Below, piece by piece: positions 7,474 through 15,528 of a stretch of 64,000 nt of DNA; the first letter of the stretch is position 1, and every line of letters begins with the position of its first letter. The notes beneath the pieces are model-generated. The model had not been told where the DNA came from and did not search any database. It was given only the letters and a program-made list of their open reading frames with translations. The translations under genes and the position numbers were made by a program. The stretch is from Opitutaceae bacterium. GTDB lineage: Bacteria; Verrucomicrobiota; Verrucomicrobiia; Opitutales; Opitutaceae. The stretch lies in the NCBI GenBank assembly GCA_003151495.1, contig PLXR01000015.1:6215-70214 (forward strand). Direction: 5' to 3'.

Positions 7474-8874
7474 ATGCTGCCAATCACTCGACGAGAAATG
7501 CTGAGCCGCGCCGGCACCGGCCTCGGTACGCTCGGCCTCGCCTCGGTTCTGTCCGACGCGGGCCTGCTTGCTGCGGCACCGGCTGCTATCGCACCCGGTC
7601 GGAATCCCCTGGCGCCGAAGTCGACGCACTTCCCGGCGCGGGCCAAGCGGATCATTCACCTCTTCATGAACGGCGGCCCGTCGCACGTCGATACCTTCGA
7701 CTACAAGCCGTCCCTGGAGAAGTACAACGGCCAGAAGCCGCCGACCAGCGCGACGAAGACCGAGCGCGTCACCGGCAGCACGCTCATGATGTCGCCCTTC
7801 AAGTTCGCCCGGCACGGCCGCTGCGGGCTCAACGTCAGCGAGATCTTTCCGAACGTCGCAAAGTGCGCCGACGACCTGTGCGTCATCAACTCGATGCACA
7901 CCAACATTCCGAATCACGAGCCGTCGCTGCTCATGATGACGTGCGGCGACAACCAGCCCATTCGGCCCTCGATGGGCTCATGGCTACTCTACGGCCTCGG
8001 CGCCGAAAACCAGAACCTGCCGGGCTTCGTCGTCTTCTGTCCCGGCAAGCCCGTGGTCGGACCGCAGCTGTGGGCCAACAGCTTCCTGCCCGGCATCTTC
8101 CAGGGCGCCCACATCAACAACTCGTCGCTCGACCCGAAGTCGGTCATTCCCCACCTGCATAACGGATCCCTCACTCGCGCCGCCCAGCGTGAGCAGCTCG
8201 ACCTGCTCAAGCAGCTCAACGAGATGCACCTGGCGCAACGCAGCGGCGATAACCCGTTGGAGGCACGCATCCAATCGTTGGAGATGGCCTTCCGCATGCA
8301 GTTCGAGGCGCAGGACGTCTTCGACCTGAGCAAGGAAACGCAGTCGACACGCGATCTCTATGGTAAGGGCCAGTTCGGAGAGGCGTGCCTACTGTCGCGG
8401 CGGCTGCTGGAGCGCGGCGTCCGCATGGTGCAGATCTTCACCGGCGGCGGTCAACCATGGGACGATCACGGCGATGCCACGGCCCACGCGGCCAAGGCGA
8501 AGCTGGTCGATCAGCCCATCGCCGCCCTGCTGACCGACCTGAAGCGCACCGGAATGTTGGACGATACGCTCGTCCTGTGGGGCGGCGAATTCGGCCGCAC
8601 GCCGACGGCCCAGGGAGCGAAGGGACGCGATCACCACTCTCAGGGTTTCACGGTCTGGCTGGCCGGCGGCGGCGTCAAGGGCGGGATGACCTATGGCGCT
8701 ACCGACGAGTTCGGCATCGCCGCGGTCGAGAAGCGGACGCACGTTCACGATCTGCACGCCACGATGCTGCACCTGATGGGACTGGATCACGAGAAGCTGA
8801 CGTACCGTTACGGCGGCCGCGACTTCCGGCTGACGGACGTGCATGGCAAGGTGGCAAAGGGGATCTTCACCTGA
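7474..8874 (+). CDS. DUF1501 family exported protein
   Basis: This 466-residue protein belongs to the DUF1501 family of the alkaline-phosphatase-like superfamily. The N-terminus (TRREMLSRAG) resembles a Tat-type signal, though it lacks a perfect RRxFL. Family motifs are clear: HLFMNGGPSHVDTFD (about 63-77), MFTGGGQPWDDHG (about 323-334), GEFGRTPTAQG (about 370-380) and the closing GGRDFRLTDVHG (about 447-458). Its partner upstream is the DUF1549/DUF1553 gene. Codon use is like the left part of the window, with CGN arginine codons and almost no AGG, until the last few codons, where GGG appears. The next gene, in the other style, starts 13 nt after this stop. Confidence 0.93.
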   Translation: MLPITRREMLSRAGTGLGTLGLASVLSDAGLLAAAPAAIAPGRNPLAPKSTHFPARAKRIIHLFMNGGPSHVDTFDYKPSLEKYNGQKPPTSATKTERVTGSTLMMSPFKFARHGRCGLNVSEIFPNVAKCADDLCVINSMHTNIPNHEPSLLMMTCGDNQPIRPSMGSWLLYGLGAENQNLPGFVVFCPGKPVVGPQLWANSFLPGIFQGAHINNSSLDPKSVIPHLHNGSLTRAAQREQLDLLKQLNEMHLAQRSGDNPLEARIQSLEMAFRMQFEAQDVFDLSKETQSTRDLYGKGQFGEACLLSRRLLERGVRMVQIFTGGGQPWDDHGDATAHAAKAKLVDQPIAALLTDLKRTGMLDDTLVLWGGEFGRTPTAQGAKGRDHHSQGFTVWLAGGGVKGGMTYGATDEFGIAAVEKRTHVHDLHATMLHLMGLDHEKLTYRYGGRDFRLTDVHGKVAKGIFT

Positions 8875-8887
8875 ACGCGGGCCGAAC

Positions 8888-10384
8888 GTGGACCATCTCG
8901 GAGCATTCCTCGGGCATTTCCATCCGGTACTGGTCCACCTGCCTATCGGGATCCTGCTGCTGCTGGGCGCCCTCGAGTTGGCGGGGCTCCTGTCGCGCGC
9001 GCGGGCGTTCGCGTGGCTGCCCGCGTTGACCGGGGGGCAGCGGACGCTGATCCTCGCGCTCGGAGCGTGTTCCTCAATCATTGTCGCGGCGCTCGGGTGG
9101 CTTCTGGCCCACGGCGGCGACTACGATTCCGCCCTCGTCCACCGGCACCAGCTGCTCGGGATCTGCGCCGCATGCGCCTGCCTAGCCGCCCTGGCCGTGC
9201 ACCGGTGGGGTAGCCTTTACGCCCTGGCTCTCGCCTCCTCGCTCGCGCTCGTCGTCATGGCGGGCCACGCCGGCGGGAAGATCACGCACGGGAGCGACTA
9301 CCTGACCTCCCGCATGCCCCCCGCGCTCGCACGGGTGCTTGGGATCGCGCCCCCCCCCGAGGCAAGGAAGGCGGCCGTGGGATTCGAACGCGCGGTCGTC
9401 TTTGCCGACGCGGTCGGTCCCATCCTTCGCGACCGCTGCGCGAGCTGCCACGGCCCGGCCAAGGGAAACGGGGGCCTGCGCCTGGACTCGTGGGAGCTGC
9501 TCTCGAAGGGGGGCAAGCATGGGCCCGTGATCAAGCCGGGGGACCTGGCCGCGAGCCCGCTGGTCCTCAGGATTGACCTTCCCTCCGACGCAAAGGAGCA
9601 CATGCCGCCCCGGGGCAAGCCCCAGCTCTCCGACGACGAGCTCACGGTCCTCGAGTGGTGGGTGGGCGCGGGGGCGCCCCGAGACGGCGCCGTTGCCGGG
9701 CTCGACCTGCCTCCGATCGTCGCGGGGATACTTGAGGAGCGGCTGGGCGGCGAGGCGACGCCCCCGCCCGACCGCGCCGCGACCCTTGCGCAGGCGGCGC
9801 GGGTCGCGGGAGAGCTGGGGATCATCGTCCGGCCGCTTTCGCCGGTCGGTCCCTGGATCGAGGTCAACGCGCGCCCCGCCGGGAGGGCGTTCGGGGACCG
9901 CGAGCTGGGACTCCTGGCCCCGGTGGCGCCGGCCATCCGTTGGCTGGACCTCGGGGGCACCTCGGTCACAGACGACGGACTTGCGGCACTCGCCGCGATG
10001 CACGGGCTCGAGCGCCTCCACCTTGACCAGACGAGGATCGCCGACCCGGGGCTTGTGAGGCTCTCCAGCCTGAGGCAGATGGAGTACCTGAACCTCCGCG
10101 GGACGGCCGTGACCGACGCCGGGATGGGCGCGCTTCGCGCCCTGCCGCGGCTGCGCTCCCTCTACCTGTGGCAGACGGCCGTCACCCCGGCGGCCTCCAG
10201 GGCCCTCGGCGAGGCGCTGGTCGACAAGCGCAGGATCGCGAGGTGGAAGTCCGAGCAGGCGGAGCTCGGGCGCCGGATCGGGGCCGAGCGATTCGAGGGA
10301 AACACGGGCGAGTCGCTGAACCTCGACACGAAACCCGCTGAGGCGGCCGCGGCGGGCCCGGCCTCCCCCCCGAAGGTCAACTGA
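8888..10384 (+). CDS. DUF2231-like membrane / cytochrome (PSCyt1) / leucine-rich-repeat protein
   Basis: This protein of about 498 residues starts at the GTG at 8888. The N-terminal 140 residues hold four membrane segments beginning GHFHPVLVHLPIG, as in DUF2231-like proteins. A PSCyt1 domain follows with the heme motif CASCH at about residues 184-188 and the MPP motif near residue 238. The last 150 residues are leucine-rich repeats (LDLGGTSVTDDGL, LNLRGTAVTDAGM). This architecture occurs in Verrucomicrobia and Planctomycetes. The AGG codon is common here but nearly absent in the gene before it. An upstream in-frame ATG at 8843 would overlap the DUF1501 gene and adds no conserved residues. Confidence 0.85.
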   Translation: MDHLGAFLGHFHPVLVHLPIGILLLLGALELAGLLSRARAFAWLPALTGGQRTLILALGACSSIIVAALGWLLAHGGDYDSALVHRHQLLGICAACACLAALAVHRWGSLYALALASSLALVVMAGHAGGKITHGSDYLTSRMPPALARVLGIAPPPEARKAAVGFERAVVFADAVGPILRDRCASCHGPAKGNGGLRLDSWELLSKGGKHGPVIKPGDLAASPLVLRIDLPSDAKEHMPPRGKPQLSDDELTVLEWWVGAGAPRDGAVAGLDLPPIVAGILEERLGGEATPPPDRAATLAQAARVAGELGIIVRPLSPVGPWIEVNARPAGRAFGDRELGLLAPVAPAIRWLDLGGTSVTDDGLAALAAMHGLERLHLDQTRIADPGLVRLSSLRQMEYLNLRGTAVTDAGMGALRALPRLRSLYLWQTAVTPAASRALGEALVDKRRIARWKSEQAELGRRIGAERFEGNTGESLNLDTKPAEAAAAGPASPPKVN

Positions 10385-10388
10385 ACTT

Positions 10389-11444
10389 ATGAACATGATA
10401 ACAAGGAGATCCTTCATCACACGGTGCGCGGCCGCCACGGCCGCCTCCACCGTCCCCGCGTTCTTTGTCCGCGCCTCGGACAAGTCCGGTTCCGTCCTGC
10501 CGATCGTCGGTTCCGGTGAGCACACCTACGAGTGCGTTCACGACTGGCTCCTGCCCCCGGAGGGCCTCGTCTGGGGGGACACGCACGGCCTCTGCCAGGA
10601 CGCCGCCGGGAACATCTATGTCGCGCACACCGTGAACCGGTCGAGCATGCGGGGCGAGGCGATCATTGTCTACGACTCCTCCGGAAGGTACCTGCGCGCG
10701 TTCGGCGAGGAGTTCCGTGGGGGTGCGCATGGGCTGAACCTTCGCCGCGAGGGGACGTCCGAGCACCTGTACCACTGCGACATCAACCGCTGCAGGGTGG
10801 TGAAGACGACTCTGGGCGGCGAGGTCCTGTGGCAGCACGGGTACCCTCGCGAGGACCCCGCCTACGCGGGCGCCCCGATCGACTTCGTGCCGACGAACGT
10901 GGCGTTTGCGCCGAACGGGGACTTCTATGTCGGGGACGGGTACGGCTCCAGCCACATGCTCCGCTTCTCGGCGTCGGGCGCGTTCCTGGGCGAGATCGGC
11001 CGGCCGGGGCACGGCGACGGCGAGCTCGACAACCCGCACGGGCAGTGGGTCGACACGCGAGGTCCCGACCCCGTGCTGGTCGTGGCCGACCGTGGCAACC
11101 GCCGCCTCCAGACCTTCACCCTTGACGGGAGGCACCTGCTGACGGTCAAGGACGACACAAGGCTCCGGATGCCCTGCCATTTTGACATCCGCGGCGACCT
11201 GATGGTCTGCCCCGACCTCGACAGCCAGGTCTGCATCCTCGACCGCGACTACAAGGTTGTCGCGCAGCTCGGCGACGGCATTGCGATAAACGGCAAGGTC
11301 GGCTCGCGCAGGGGCCAGGCCCGGGGCGACTTCACGCCGGGAAAATTCATCACGCCGCACGCAGCCATCTTCCTCCAGAACGGGGACATCCTCGTCGCGG
11401 AATGGCTGCCGATCGGGCGGCTGACCCTGTTGCGGCGCGTGTAG
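10389..11444 (+). CDS. NHL-repeat (six-bladed beta-propeller) protein with Tat signal
   Basis: This 351-residue protein has a twin-arginine signal (TRRSFITR, then a hydrophobic stretch to AFFVRA), so it should be exported folded. NHL-type propeller repeats fill the rest: GLCQDAAGNIYVAH, NVAFAPNGDFYVGDGYGSS, GELDNPHGQWVD, LVVADRGNRRLQTF and GDILVAEW. It lies 4 nt after the cytochrome/LRR gene and is probably in the same transcript. Proteins of this kind are common in Opitutae, where they may bind sugars or serve as scaffolds; the substrate is unknown. The next gene is convergent, leaving only 11 nt between stops. Confidence 0.88.
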   Translation: MNMITRRSFITRCAAATAASTVPAFFVRASDKSGSVLPIVGSGEHTYECVHDWLLPPEGLVWGDTHGLCQDAAGNIYVAHTVNRSSMRGEAIIVYDSSGRYLRAFGEEFRGGAHGLNLRREGTSEHLYHCDINRCRVVKTTLGGEVLWQHGYPREDPAYAGAPIDFVPTNVAFAPNGDFYVGDGYGSSHMLRFSASGAFLGEIGRPGHGDGELDNPHGQWVDTRGPDPVLVVADRGNRRLQTFTLDGRHLLTVKDDTRLRMPCHFDIRGDLMVCPDLDSQVCILDRDYKVVAQLGDGIAINGKVGSRRGQARGDFTPGKFITPHAAIFLQNGDILVAEWLPIGRLTLLRRV

Positions 11445-11455
11445 GGCCTCCGCGT

Positions 11456-11734
11456 TCAGGCGTAGTTGGGATATCGTTCGCCGAGGTAGCTGAGGATGTC
11501 GTCCTGGTCGCCGCCCGTGTCCCAGGCGACCGTGCGCGCGATCGAGAAGAGGGTCTCCTTGCCCCTGCCATGGCCGAGGGCGATCGCCATGGCCTCGGAG
11601 GGGCTCAGGAGGCGTCCATGGGTCAGGGCGCTTTCCGCCTGCTTCAGCGCCGCCTCAATGGCGGCCGCAGTCACCTTGTCGGGGTGAGCGTTGCAGAACC
11701 GGCCCGTGAATTTGCGGTGAGCGAGATCGTCCAT
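11456..11734 (-). CDS. Small hypothetical protein with a sigma-28-like promoter
   Basis: This 92-residue protein starts at MDDLAH (11734); an in-frame ATG at 11752 would add six residues. It has no signal peptide or membrane segment and looks like a small helical protein (FCNAHPDKVTAAAIEAALKQ; GHGRGKETLFSIARTVAWD). I do not recognise the family. Its promoter region at 11758-11785 resembles the sigma-28 elements found before flagellar genes further right, so it may be co-expressed with motility. It is convergent with the NHL gene. Confidence 0.7.
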   Translation of the reverse strand: MDDLAHRKFTGRFCNAHPDKVTAAAIEAALKQAESALTHGRLLSPSEAMAIALGHGRGKETLFSIARTVAWDTGGDQDDILSYLGERYPNYA

Positions 11735-11757
11735 GGGGCGGGGTGGCTCCATCCTAT

Positions 11758-11785
11758 ATAACGGTACGCATGTCGTTGACCTTTA
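11758..11785 (-). promoter_or_regulatory. Candidate sigma-28 promoter of the small hypothetical gene
   Basis: On the minus strand TAAAGGTC (11785-11778) is followed after 12 nt by ACCGTTAT (11765-11758). The -35 is good, but the -10 matches GCCGATAA at only 5 of 8 positions. Confidence 0.4.
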
Positions 11786-11954
11786 GCGCGCACGGGAAGG
11801 GGTGGAGGAAGCGATGCCCCCGGCCGAAGGCCATGGGTTTAGCCTTGCCAGTCCTCCCGCGTTGTAATGTAAGTTACTGTTCAACAGGCATGTAATATCG
11901 GTCTAGGGTGTTGCCGCCCGCCGGATAAAATCCCAGAGAAAACCGCGATCCTCC

Positions 11955-12560
11955 ATGAAGCTCCCTGCGATCCTTGCCGCCGCCGCGGCAATCCTGGCGT
12001 CGTGCGTCGCCGACGTGCACCGTCCCCCCAACGAGACCGCGCCGGCCTCGTTCCGCGTCGCGCTCGACACCTCCCGCGGCACCGTCGTGATAGAGGTCAC
12101 CCGCGCCAGCGGGCCGATCGGCGCCGACCGCTTCTACAGCATGGTGAAGGCGGGCTACCTGGACGGCGCGCGCTTCTTCCGGGTCGTCCCGGGATTCGTG
12201 GCCCAATTCGGGCTGTCCGGCACGCCCGAGAGGACGAAGGCCTGGGACAGCCCGATCAAGGACGACGCCGTGGTCCCCGGAAACTCGAACGTCCGGGGGA
12301 CGGTGGTGTTCGCGATGACCTCCGACCGGGACTCCCGGACCAGCCAGCTATTCATCAACCTCGCGGACAACCGGAACCTGGACCAGCAGCGCTTCGTGCC
12401 GATAGGAAGGGTGGTCTCCGGGATGGAGAACGTGGACCGGTTCTTCACGGGGTACGGCGAGGCGCCCGACCAGGACCTGATAACCTCGCAGGGCAACGCC
12501 TACCTGGGGAAGAACTTCCCGAGCCTCGATTTCATCCGCACCGCCCGACTGGCGCCCTAG
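11955..12560 (+). CDS. Cyclophilin-type peptidyl-prolyl isomerase, lipoprotein
   Basis: This 201-residue protein has a lipoprotein signal with lipobox LASC (Cys17), so it should be anchored in the envelope. The cyclophilin domain covers about residues 35-195: the TSRGTVVIEV start, DRFYSMVKAGYLDGARFFRVVPGFVAQFG with the catalytic Arg and Phe, and FAMTSDRDSRTSQLFINL. The expected proline cis/trans isomerase activity would help fold periplasmic proteins. It is transcribed alone; upstream lies about 200 bp without another gene, and downstream the HDOD gene is convergent. Confidence 0.9.
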   Translation: MKLPAILAAAAAILASCVADVHRPPNETAPASFRVALDTSRGTVVIEVTRASGPIGADRFYSMVKAGYLDGARFFRVVPGFVAQFGLSGTPERTKAWDSPIKDDAVVPGNSNVRGTVVFAMTSDRDSRTSQLFINLADNRNLDQQRFVPIGRVVSGMENVDRFFTGYGEAPDQDLITSQGNAYLGKNFPSLDFIRTARLAP

Positions 12561-12605
12561 GACCGCGCCCGCCAGCCAAAGTGGCGAGGCCCGGGGCAAT
12601 GCCGC

Positions 12606-13568
12606 TCAGGCGTACCGGTCGATGAAGCTCCGCGTCACCGAGTGGCCCGTGATCTCGCGCTCCCCGTTCGGAAACATGAGGCAGGACTTTCGGGGAAGGC
12701 CGGAGTCGAGCAGGGAGTCGACGCCGTCAAGGCGAACCCGCACCTCATCGGCCATCGTCTGCATGTGGGTGCGCGTGACCTTCAGGGCGCGCATGAGCTG
12801 GGCGTCCGGCAGGGGGGACGGTTCTCCGTCATGGCATGCGGCGTTCCGGATCCATTTTGCCAGGTGCAGGAGGCAGGAGAGCTGGAAATGCGCAGCGGTC
12901 CCGCGCGGCAGGTACTGCCAGCGCACGGGCTCCGACATCACGGGCGGGAATTCCCAGAACCTGAGCAGCGCGGCCCCGGCCTCGGCGTTGTGGAATCCGA
13001 GCGTCGCGCGCTCCGCCTCGCGGGTCTCGAGCGGGAGGTCGCCGCCGGTGAGGAACAGCCCGAGCTGCTGGCGGAAGACCCACTCGTCGATGGCCACGAG
13101 GCCGATGCAGTGGAGCAGGCCGATCGTGTAGGCGACGTCCCGGCTGACGTCGAGGCGGTCGGCCAGGAGCTCGGCTGAAAGGGCGCACGCGACGCTCCTC
13201 CTCCAGAGGTCGTCCGCCTCGATCCCGTAGGTGGCAAGCGGGCGGATCAGCACCTGCGACGACACGGCCACGGCGACGAGCTCGTAGACCTGGTCGTAAC
13301 CCACGCGGTTCACCGCCTCGTCGACCGTGTAGCACCGCATTCCCTGGCTGAAATAAGCGCTGTTCCCGATCTGAAGGACGCGCGCGGCGATGCCCGGGTC
13401 GAGCCTGATGAGCGAGACCACCTCCGCCATTGAGGAGTTCCCGTCGCTCAGGAGGCCCTTGAGCTTGGGGAGGACCCGAGGCGCAGACGGCAGGAACCGC
13501 AGCAGCCGGACGATCTCGTCCGGAGAGAGGCGGGTGCCGAAGGGCGATGCGGATGGGTCCTGCGGCAT
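12606..13568 (-). CDS. HDOD domain protein (first of three)
   Basis: This 320-residue protein has an HDOD domain over about residues 10-215 (LLSDGNSSMAEVVSLIRLDPGIAARVLQIGNSAYF; AYTIGLLHCIGLVAID). HDOD proteins are HD-fold relatives that usually lack the metal-binding HD pair and act in signalling; here HCIG stands where HDIG would be. I chose the ATG at 13568 because homology begins soon after it; the open frame upstream has no conserved features. A sigma-28 promoter ends 7 nt before this ATG, predicting a leaderless mRNA and co-regulation with late flagellar genes. Confidence 0.88.
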   Translation of the reverse strand: MPQDPSASPFGTRLSPDEIVRLLRFLPSAPRVLPKLKGLLSDGNSSMAEVVSLIRLDPGIAARVLQIGNSAYFSQGMRCYTVDEAVNRVGYDQVYELVAVAVSSQVLIRPLATYGIEADDLWRRSVACALSAELLADRLDVSRDVAYTIGLLHCIGLVAIDEWVFRQQLGLFLTGGDLPLETREAERATLGFHNAEAGAALLRFWEFPPVMSEPVRWQYLPRGTAAHFQLSCLLHLAKWIRNAACHDGEPSPLPDAQLMRALKVTRTHMQTMADEVRVRLDGVDSLLDSGLPRKSCLMFPNGEREITGHSVTRSFIDRYA

Positions 13569-13575
13569 TACGACC

Positions 13576-13602
13576 TTATCGTCCCAAATGCGGGGAACTT
13601 TC
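13576..13602 (-). promoter_or_regulatory. Sigma-28 promoter of the first HDOD gene
   Basis: On the minus strand GAAAGTTC, an 11-nt spacer and GACGATAA match the FliA consensus TAAAGTTT-N11-GCCGATAA at 6 of 8 and 7 of 8 positions. The -10 ends 7 nt from the ATG. Confidence 0.7.
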
Positions 13603-13617
13603 GCGGATTGGGCTTGG

Positions 13618-13766
13618 GCGAGGGCGGCTAAAGGGGAGTGCCCCTTGCGTCGATTAGGACCTGGAGCCCCGCACCCACAGGAGGAGTACCCTGCGTTCAA
13701 GAGACGCAGGTCCATGGGCCGCGGCCACTCGACCCGTGTCGACCCGGCGGCGGCGATCGAGCTCGC
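13618..13766. ncRNA. Possible structured RNA element in the HDOD upstream spacer
   Basis: The spacer holds nested complementarity. A hairpin lies at 13630-13646 (aaggggagtgcccctt). Further on there is a stem-loop accctgcgt-tcaagag-acgcaggt, flanked by CCGC/GCGG, TGG/CCA and TCGA/TCGA pairs with internal bubbles. A long hairpin with bulges recalls 6S RNA, but I cannot confirm this or fix strand and ends. Confidence 0.28.
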
Positions 13767-13865
13767 GCTCAGGTGAGCCGTGGGCGCTTTCGGGGAGGGT
13801 CGCCCCCTGCGCCCGGCCCAGACCACGGCCCTGGGAGCGCTGCCCGGAATTCCCCCGGCGCGCCG

Positions 13866-14246
13866 TCAGGAATGGCGCTTGTAGATGCTCTGGAGGGCCG
13901 AAGGGGCTGGGGCTGGGGCCGGAACGGCAGGAGTCCGGCTCCCCGTCAGGCTATACCGGAGCAGGAGCTGCTCGTTCTCCCGGTCAAGCTGCAGGATCTG
14001 GAGGATCCGGGACCGGGTCTTCTCGACCGCCTGCCGGAACTCCGTGGCGCTCGAACCCTCCCGGGACGCGCCCCGGAGCGCCGCCAGGGTCTCGTCAAGG
14101 CGGACGAGCATGGCCTTCTTGCGCTCGAGCAGCCCCGCGTCGGGCGGCCTCCGGTGCTCCTGTAGGAATCGGTTCTCCTCGAGCGTCAGCTCGTGCAGCT
14201 CATTGCACAGCTCCTGGTGCTTCTGCAGGGCTAGCAGGGGTGTCAT
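13866..14246 (-). CDS. FlgN-like export chaperone (tentative)
   Basis: This 126-residue, largely helical protein has the heptad pattern and the ERKKAMLVRLDETL segment seen in FlgN-type chaperones for hook-filament junction proteins. It ends in a Pro/Ala-rich tail (PAVPAPAPAPSA). I chose the ATG at 14246 (MTPLLALQKHQEL), which overlaps the end of the TPR gene by 47 nt and suggests translational coupling. It is the last gene of the kinase-led operon. The fold assignment is by pattern, not by a clear signature. Confidence 0.5.
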   Translation of the reverse strand: MTPLLALQKHQELCNELHELTLEENRFLQEHRRPPDAGLLERKKAMLVRLDETLAALRGASREGSSATEFRQAVEKTRSRILQILQLDRENEQLLLRYSLTGSRTPAVPAPAPAPSALQSIYKRHS

Positions 14247-15528
14247 TTGTGGTGGCAAGGGTGTGGTGCTTTTCGCCCTGGGGCGAGCCGGTGGAGAAGA
14301 ATACGGTGAGCTGGCGCTCGGTCCGCTCATTCCACTCCAGATGTTCCATACGCCAGCTGGCCATCCGGGCGAGCTCATTCATATCGATGGACGCGCCGGG
14401 CGCCGCGGCACCCTTTGCCTGGGGGGCCGCCGCGGCGGCGTCGACGATTGACTGGTAGGATGCGCGGGCCAGGTCGATCATCCGCAGCCGCTCATAGCAG
14501 AGGCCGACCTGGTAGCTCAGCGGCATCCGCCACGCCGGGTCGGCCGAGAGCGCCGCGAGCCCCCGGTAGATCGCGAGGGCATTCGTGGTGTCGCCGCTCT
14601 GGAAGAACTCGTTGGCCAGCTGGTTGCCGGTGCGGCGCTGCCAGTAGGACCAGCGCTTGGGGTCGGCCGCCGAGTTGGTCTCCTCGCCGCGAAGGAGCGA
14701 CAGCGTCGCCGCCATGGACTCGTCCGGCCGCTTCAGCCGGAGAAGGGTCGTAGCCAGGAGGTAACGGGCCTCGGGCACGTTCTCGTCCTTGGGCCACTGC
14801 TCGAGGTAGGCGCGCAGGGTCGTGACCGCGCCCTCCAGGTCGCCCCCGAGCTGCAGGGCGTAGGCCGACTTGAAGTGGGCCCGGGCGCGGTCCGCGGGTG
14901 CCAGGTCGAGCAGGCGGAGCCTCCCGAAGAACTTTCCCGCCTCCACGTAGTTGCCGGAGGCGAAGTGGGTCTCCGCGATCTCGAACTGCGCCGTCTTCGC
15001 GAGGAGCTGGTAGTGGTCGAAATTGTCGGTCTGCAGCTTGAGCGTCGAGTCTATGACGCTGTAGAACCGGTTGATCGCCATCCGATAGGCGCCCATCGCG
15101 CGCAGGATGCGGCCGAGGTCGAGCAGGACGTCCGGCGCCCGGCTGTCATCAGGAAACTCCTTGAGGTACTTCTCATAGATGGCGGCGGACTTTGAGAAGT
15201 TTCCCGACTTGCGGTACATCCTTGCGATCCCGATGAGCGCGTCCTTCACGTCCCCCGGCTTGAACTCCCTCGAGCCCAGGATCTGCCGGTAGGCGATCTC
15301 CGCCGCCGCATAGTCCGAGCGCTCCGTCAGGCTGGACCCCAGAAAGAGCAGGCCCTTTGCCTCCGCCGCCTTGTCGGCCGCGATCACGGTGGAAATGTTA
15401 ACGGCTGCGTGCGCGGGGGCTGGCGGGGCCGGGGCGACCTCGCCCTGGGTCTCTGCTGGGCGGCAAAGGAGGATCAAGGCCAGGGAGGCGACCCTGGCGG
15501 GAGCGGGGAACCGGATGGGAAGTGTCAT
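14200..15528 (-). CDS. Secreted tetratricopeptide-repeat protein
   Basis: This 442-residue protein has a signal peptide (SLALILLCRPAETQG) and TPR-like helical repeats over about residues 45-380, for example AEIAYRQILGSREFKPGDVKDALIGIARMYRKSG and SAAIYEKYLKEFPDDSRAPDVLLDLG. It should lie in the periplasm or outer envelope and act as a scaffold. It starts at 15528 in a 4-nt ATGA overlap with the preceding gene and overlaps the following FlgN-like gene. Its job is unknown; membership of an operon with a sigma-28 promoter suggests a link to motility. Confidence 0.75.
   Translation of the reverse strand: MTLPIRFPAPARVASLALILLCRPAETQGEVAPAPPAPAHAAVNISTVIAADKAAEAKGLLFLGSSLTERSDYAAAEIAYRQILGSREFKPGDVKDALIGIARMYRKSGNFSKSAAIYEKYLKEFPDDSRAPDVLLDLGRILRAMGAYRMAINRFYSVIDSTLKLQTDNFDHYQLLAKTAQFEIAETHFASGNYVEAGKFFGRLRLLDLAPADRARAHFKSAYALQLGGDLEGAVTTLRAYLEQWPKDENVPEARYLLATTLLRLKRPDESMAATLSLLRGEETNSAADPKRWSYWQRRTGNQLANEFFQSGDTTNALAIYRGLAALSADPAWRMPLSYQVGLCYERLRMIDLARASYQSIVDAAAAAPQAKGAAAPGASIDMNELARMASWRMEHLEWNERTERQLTVFFSTGSPQGEKHHTLATTNDTPASPAEAPGAVQ

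Noticed and set aside
9182..10525. A 447-codon minus-strand open frame opposite the cytochrome/LRR gene
   Set aside because: Arg/Gly/Pro-rich shadow of a gene with heme motif and LRR repeats on the other strand.
13569..13826. Extension of the first HDOD protein upstream to 13826
   Set aside because: The added 86 residues overlap the structured spacer and the sigma-28 promoter and have no conserved features.
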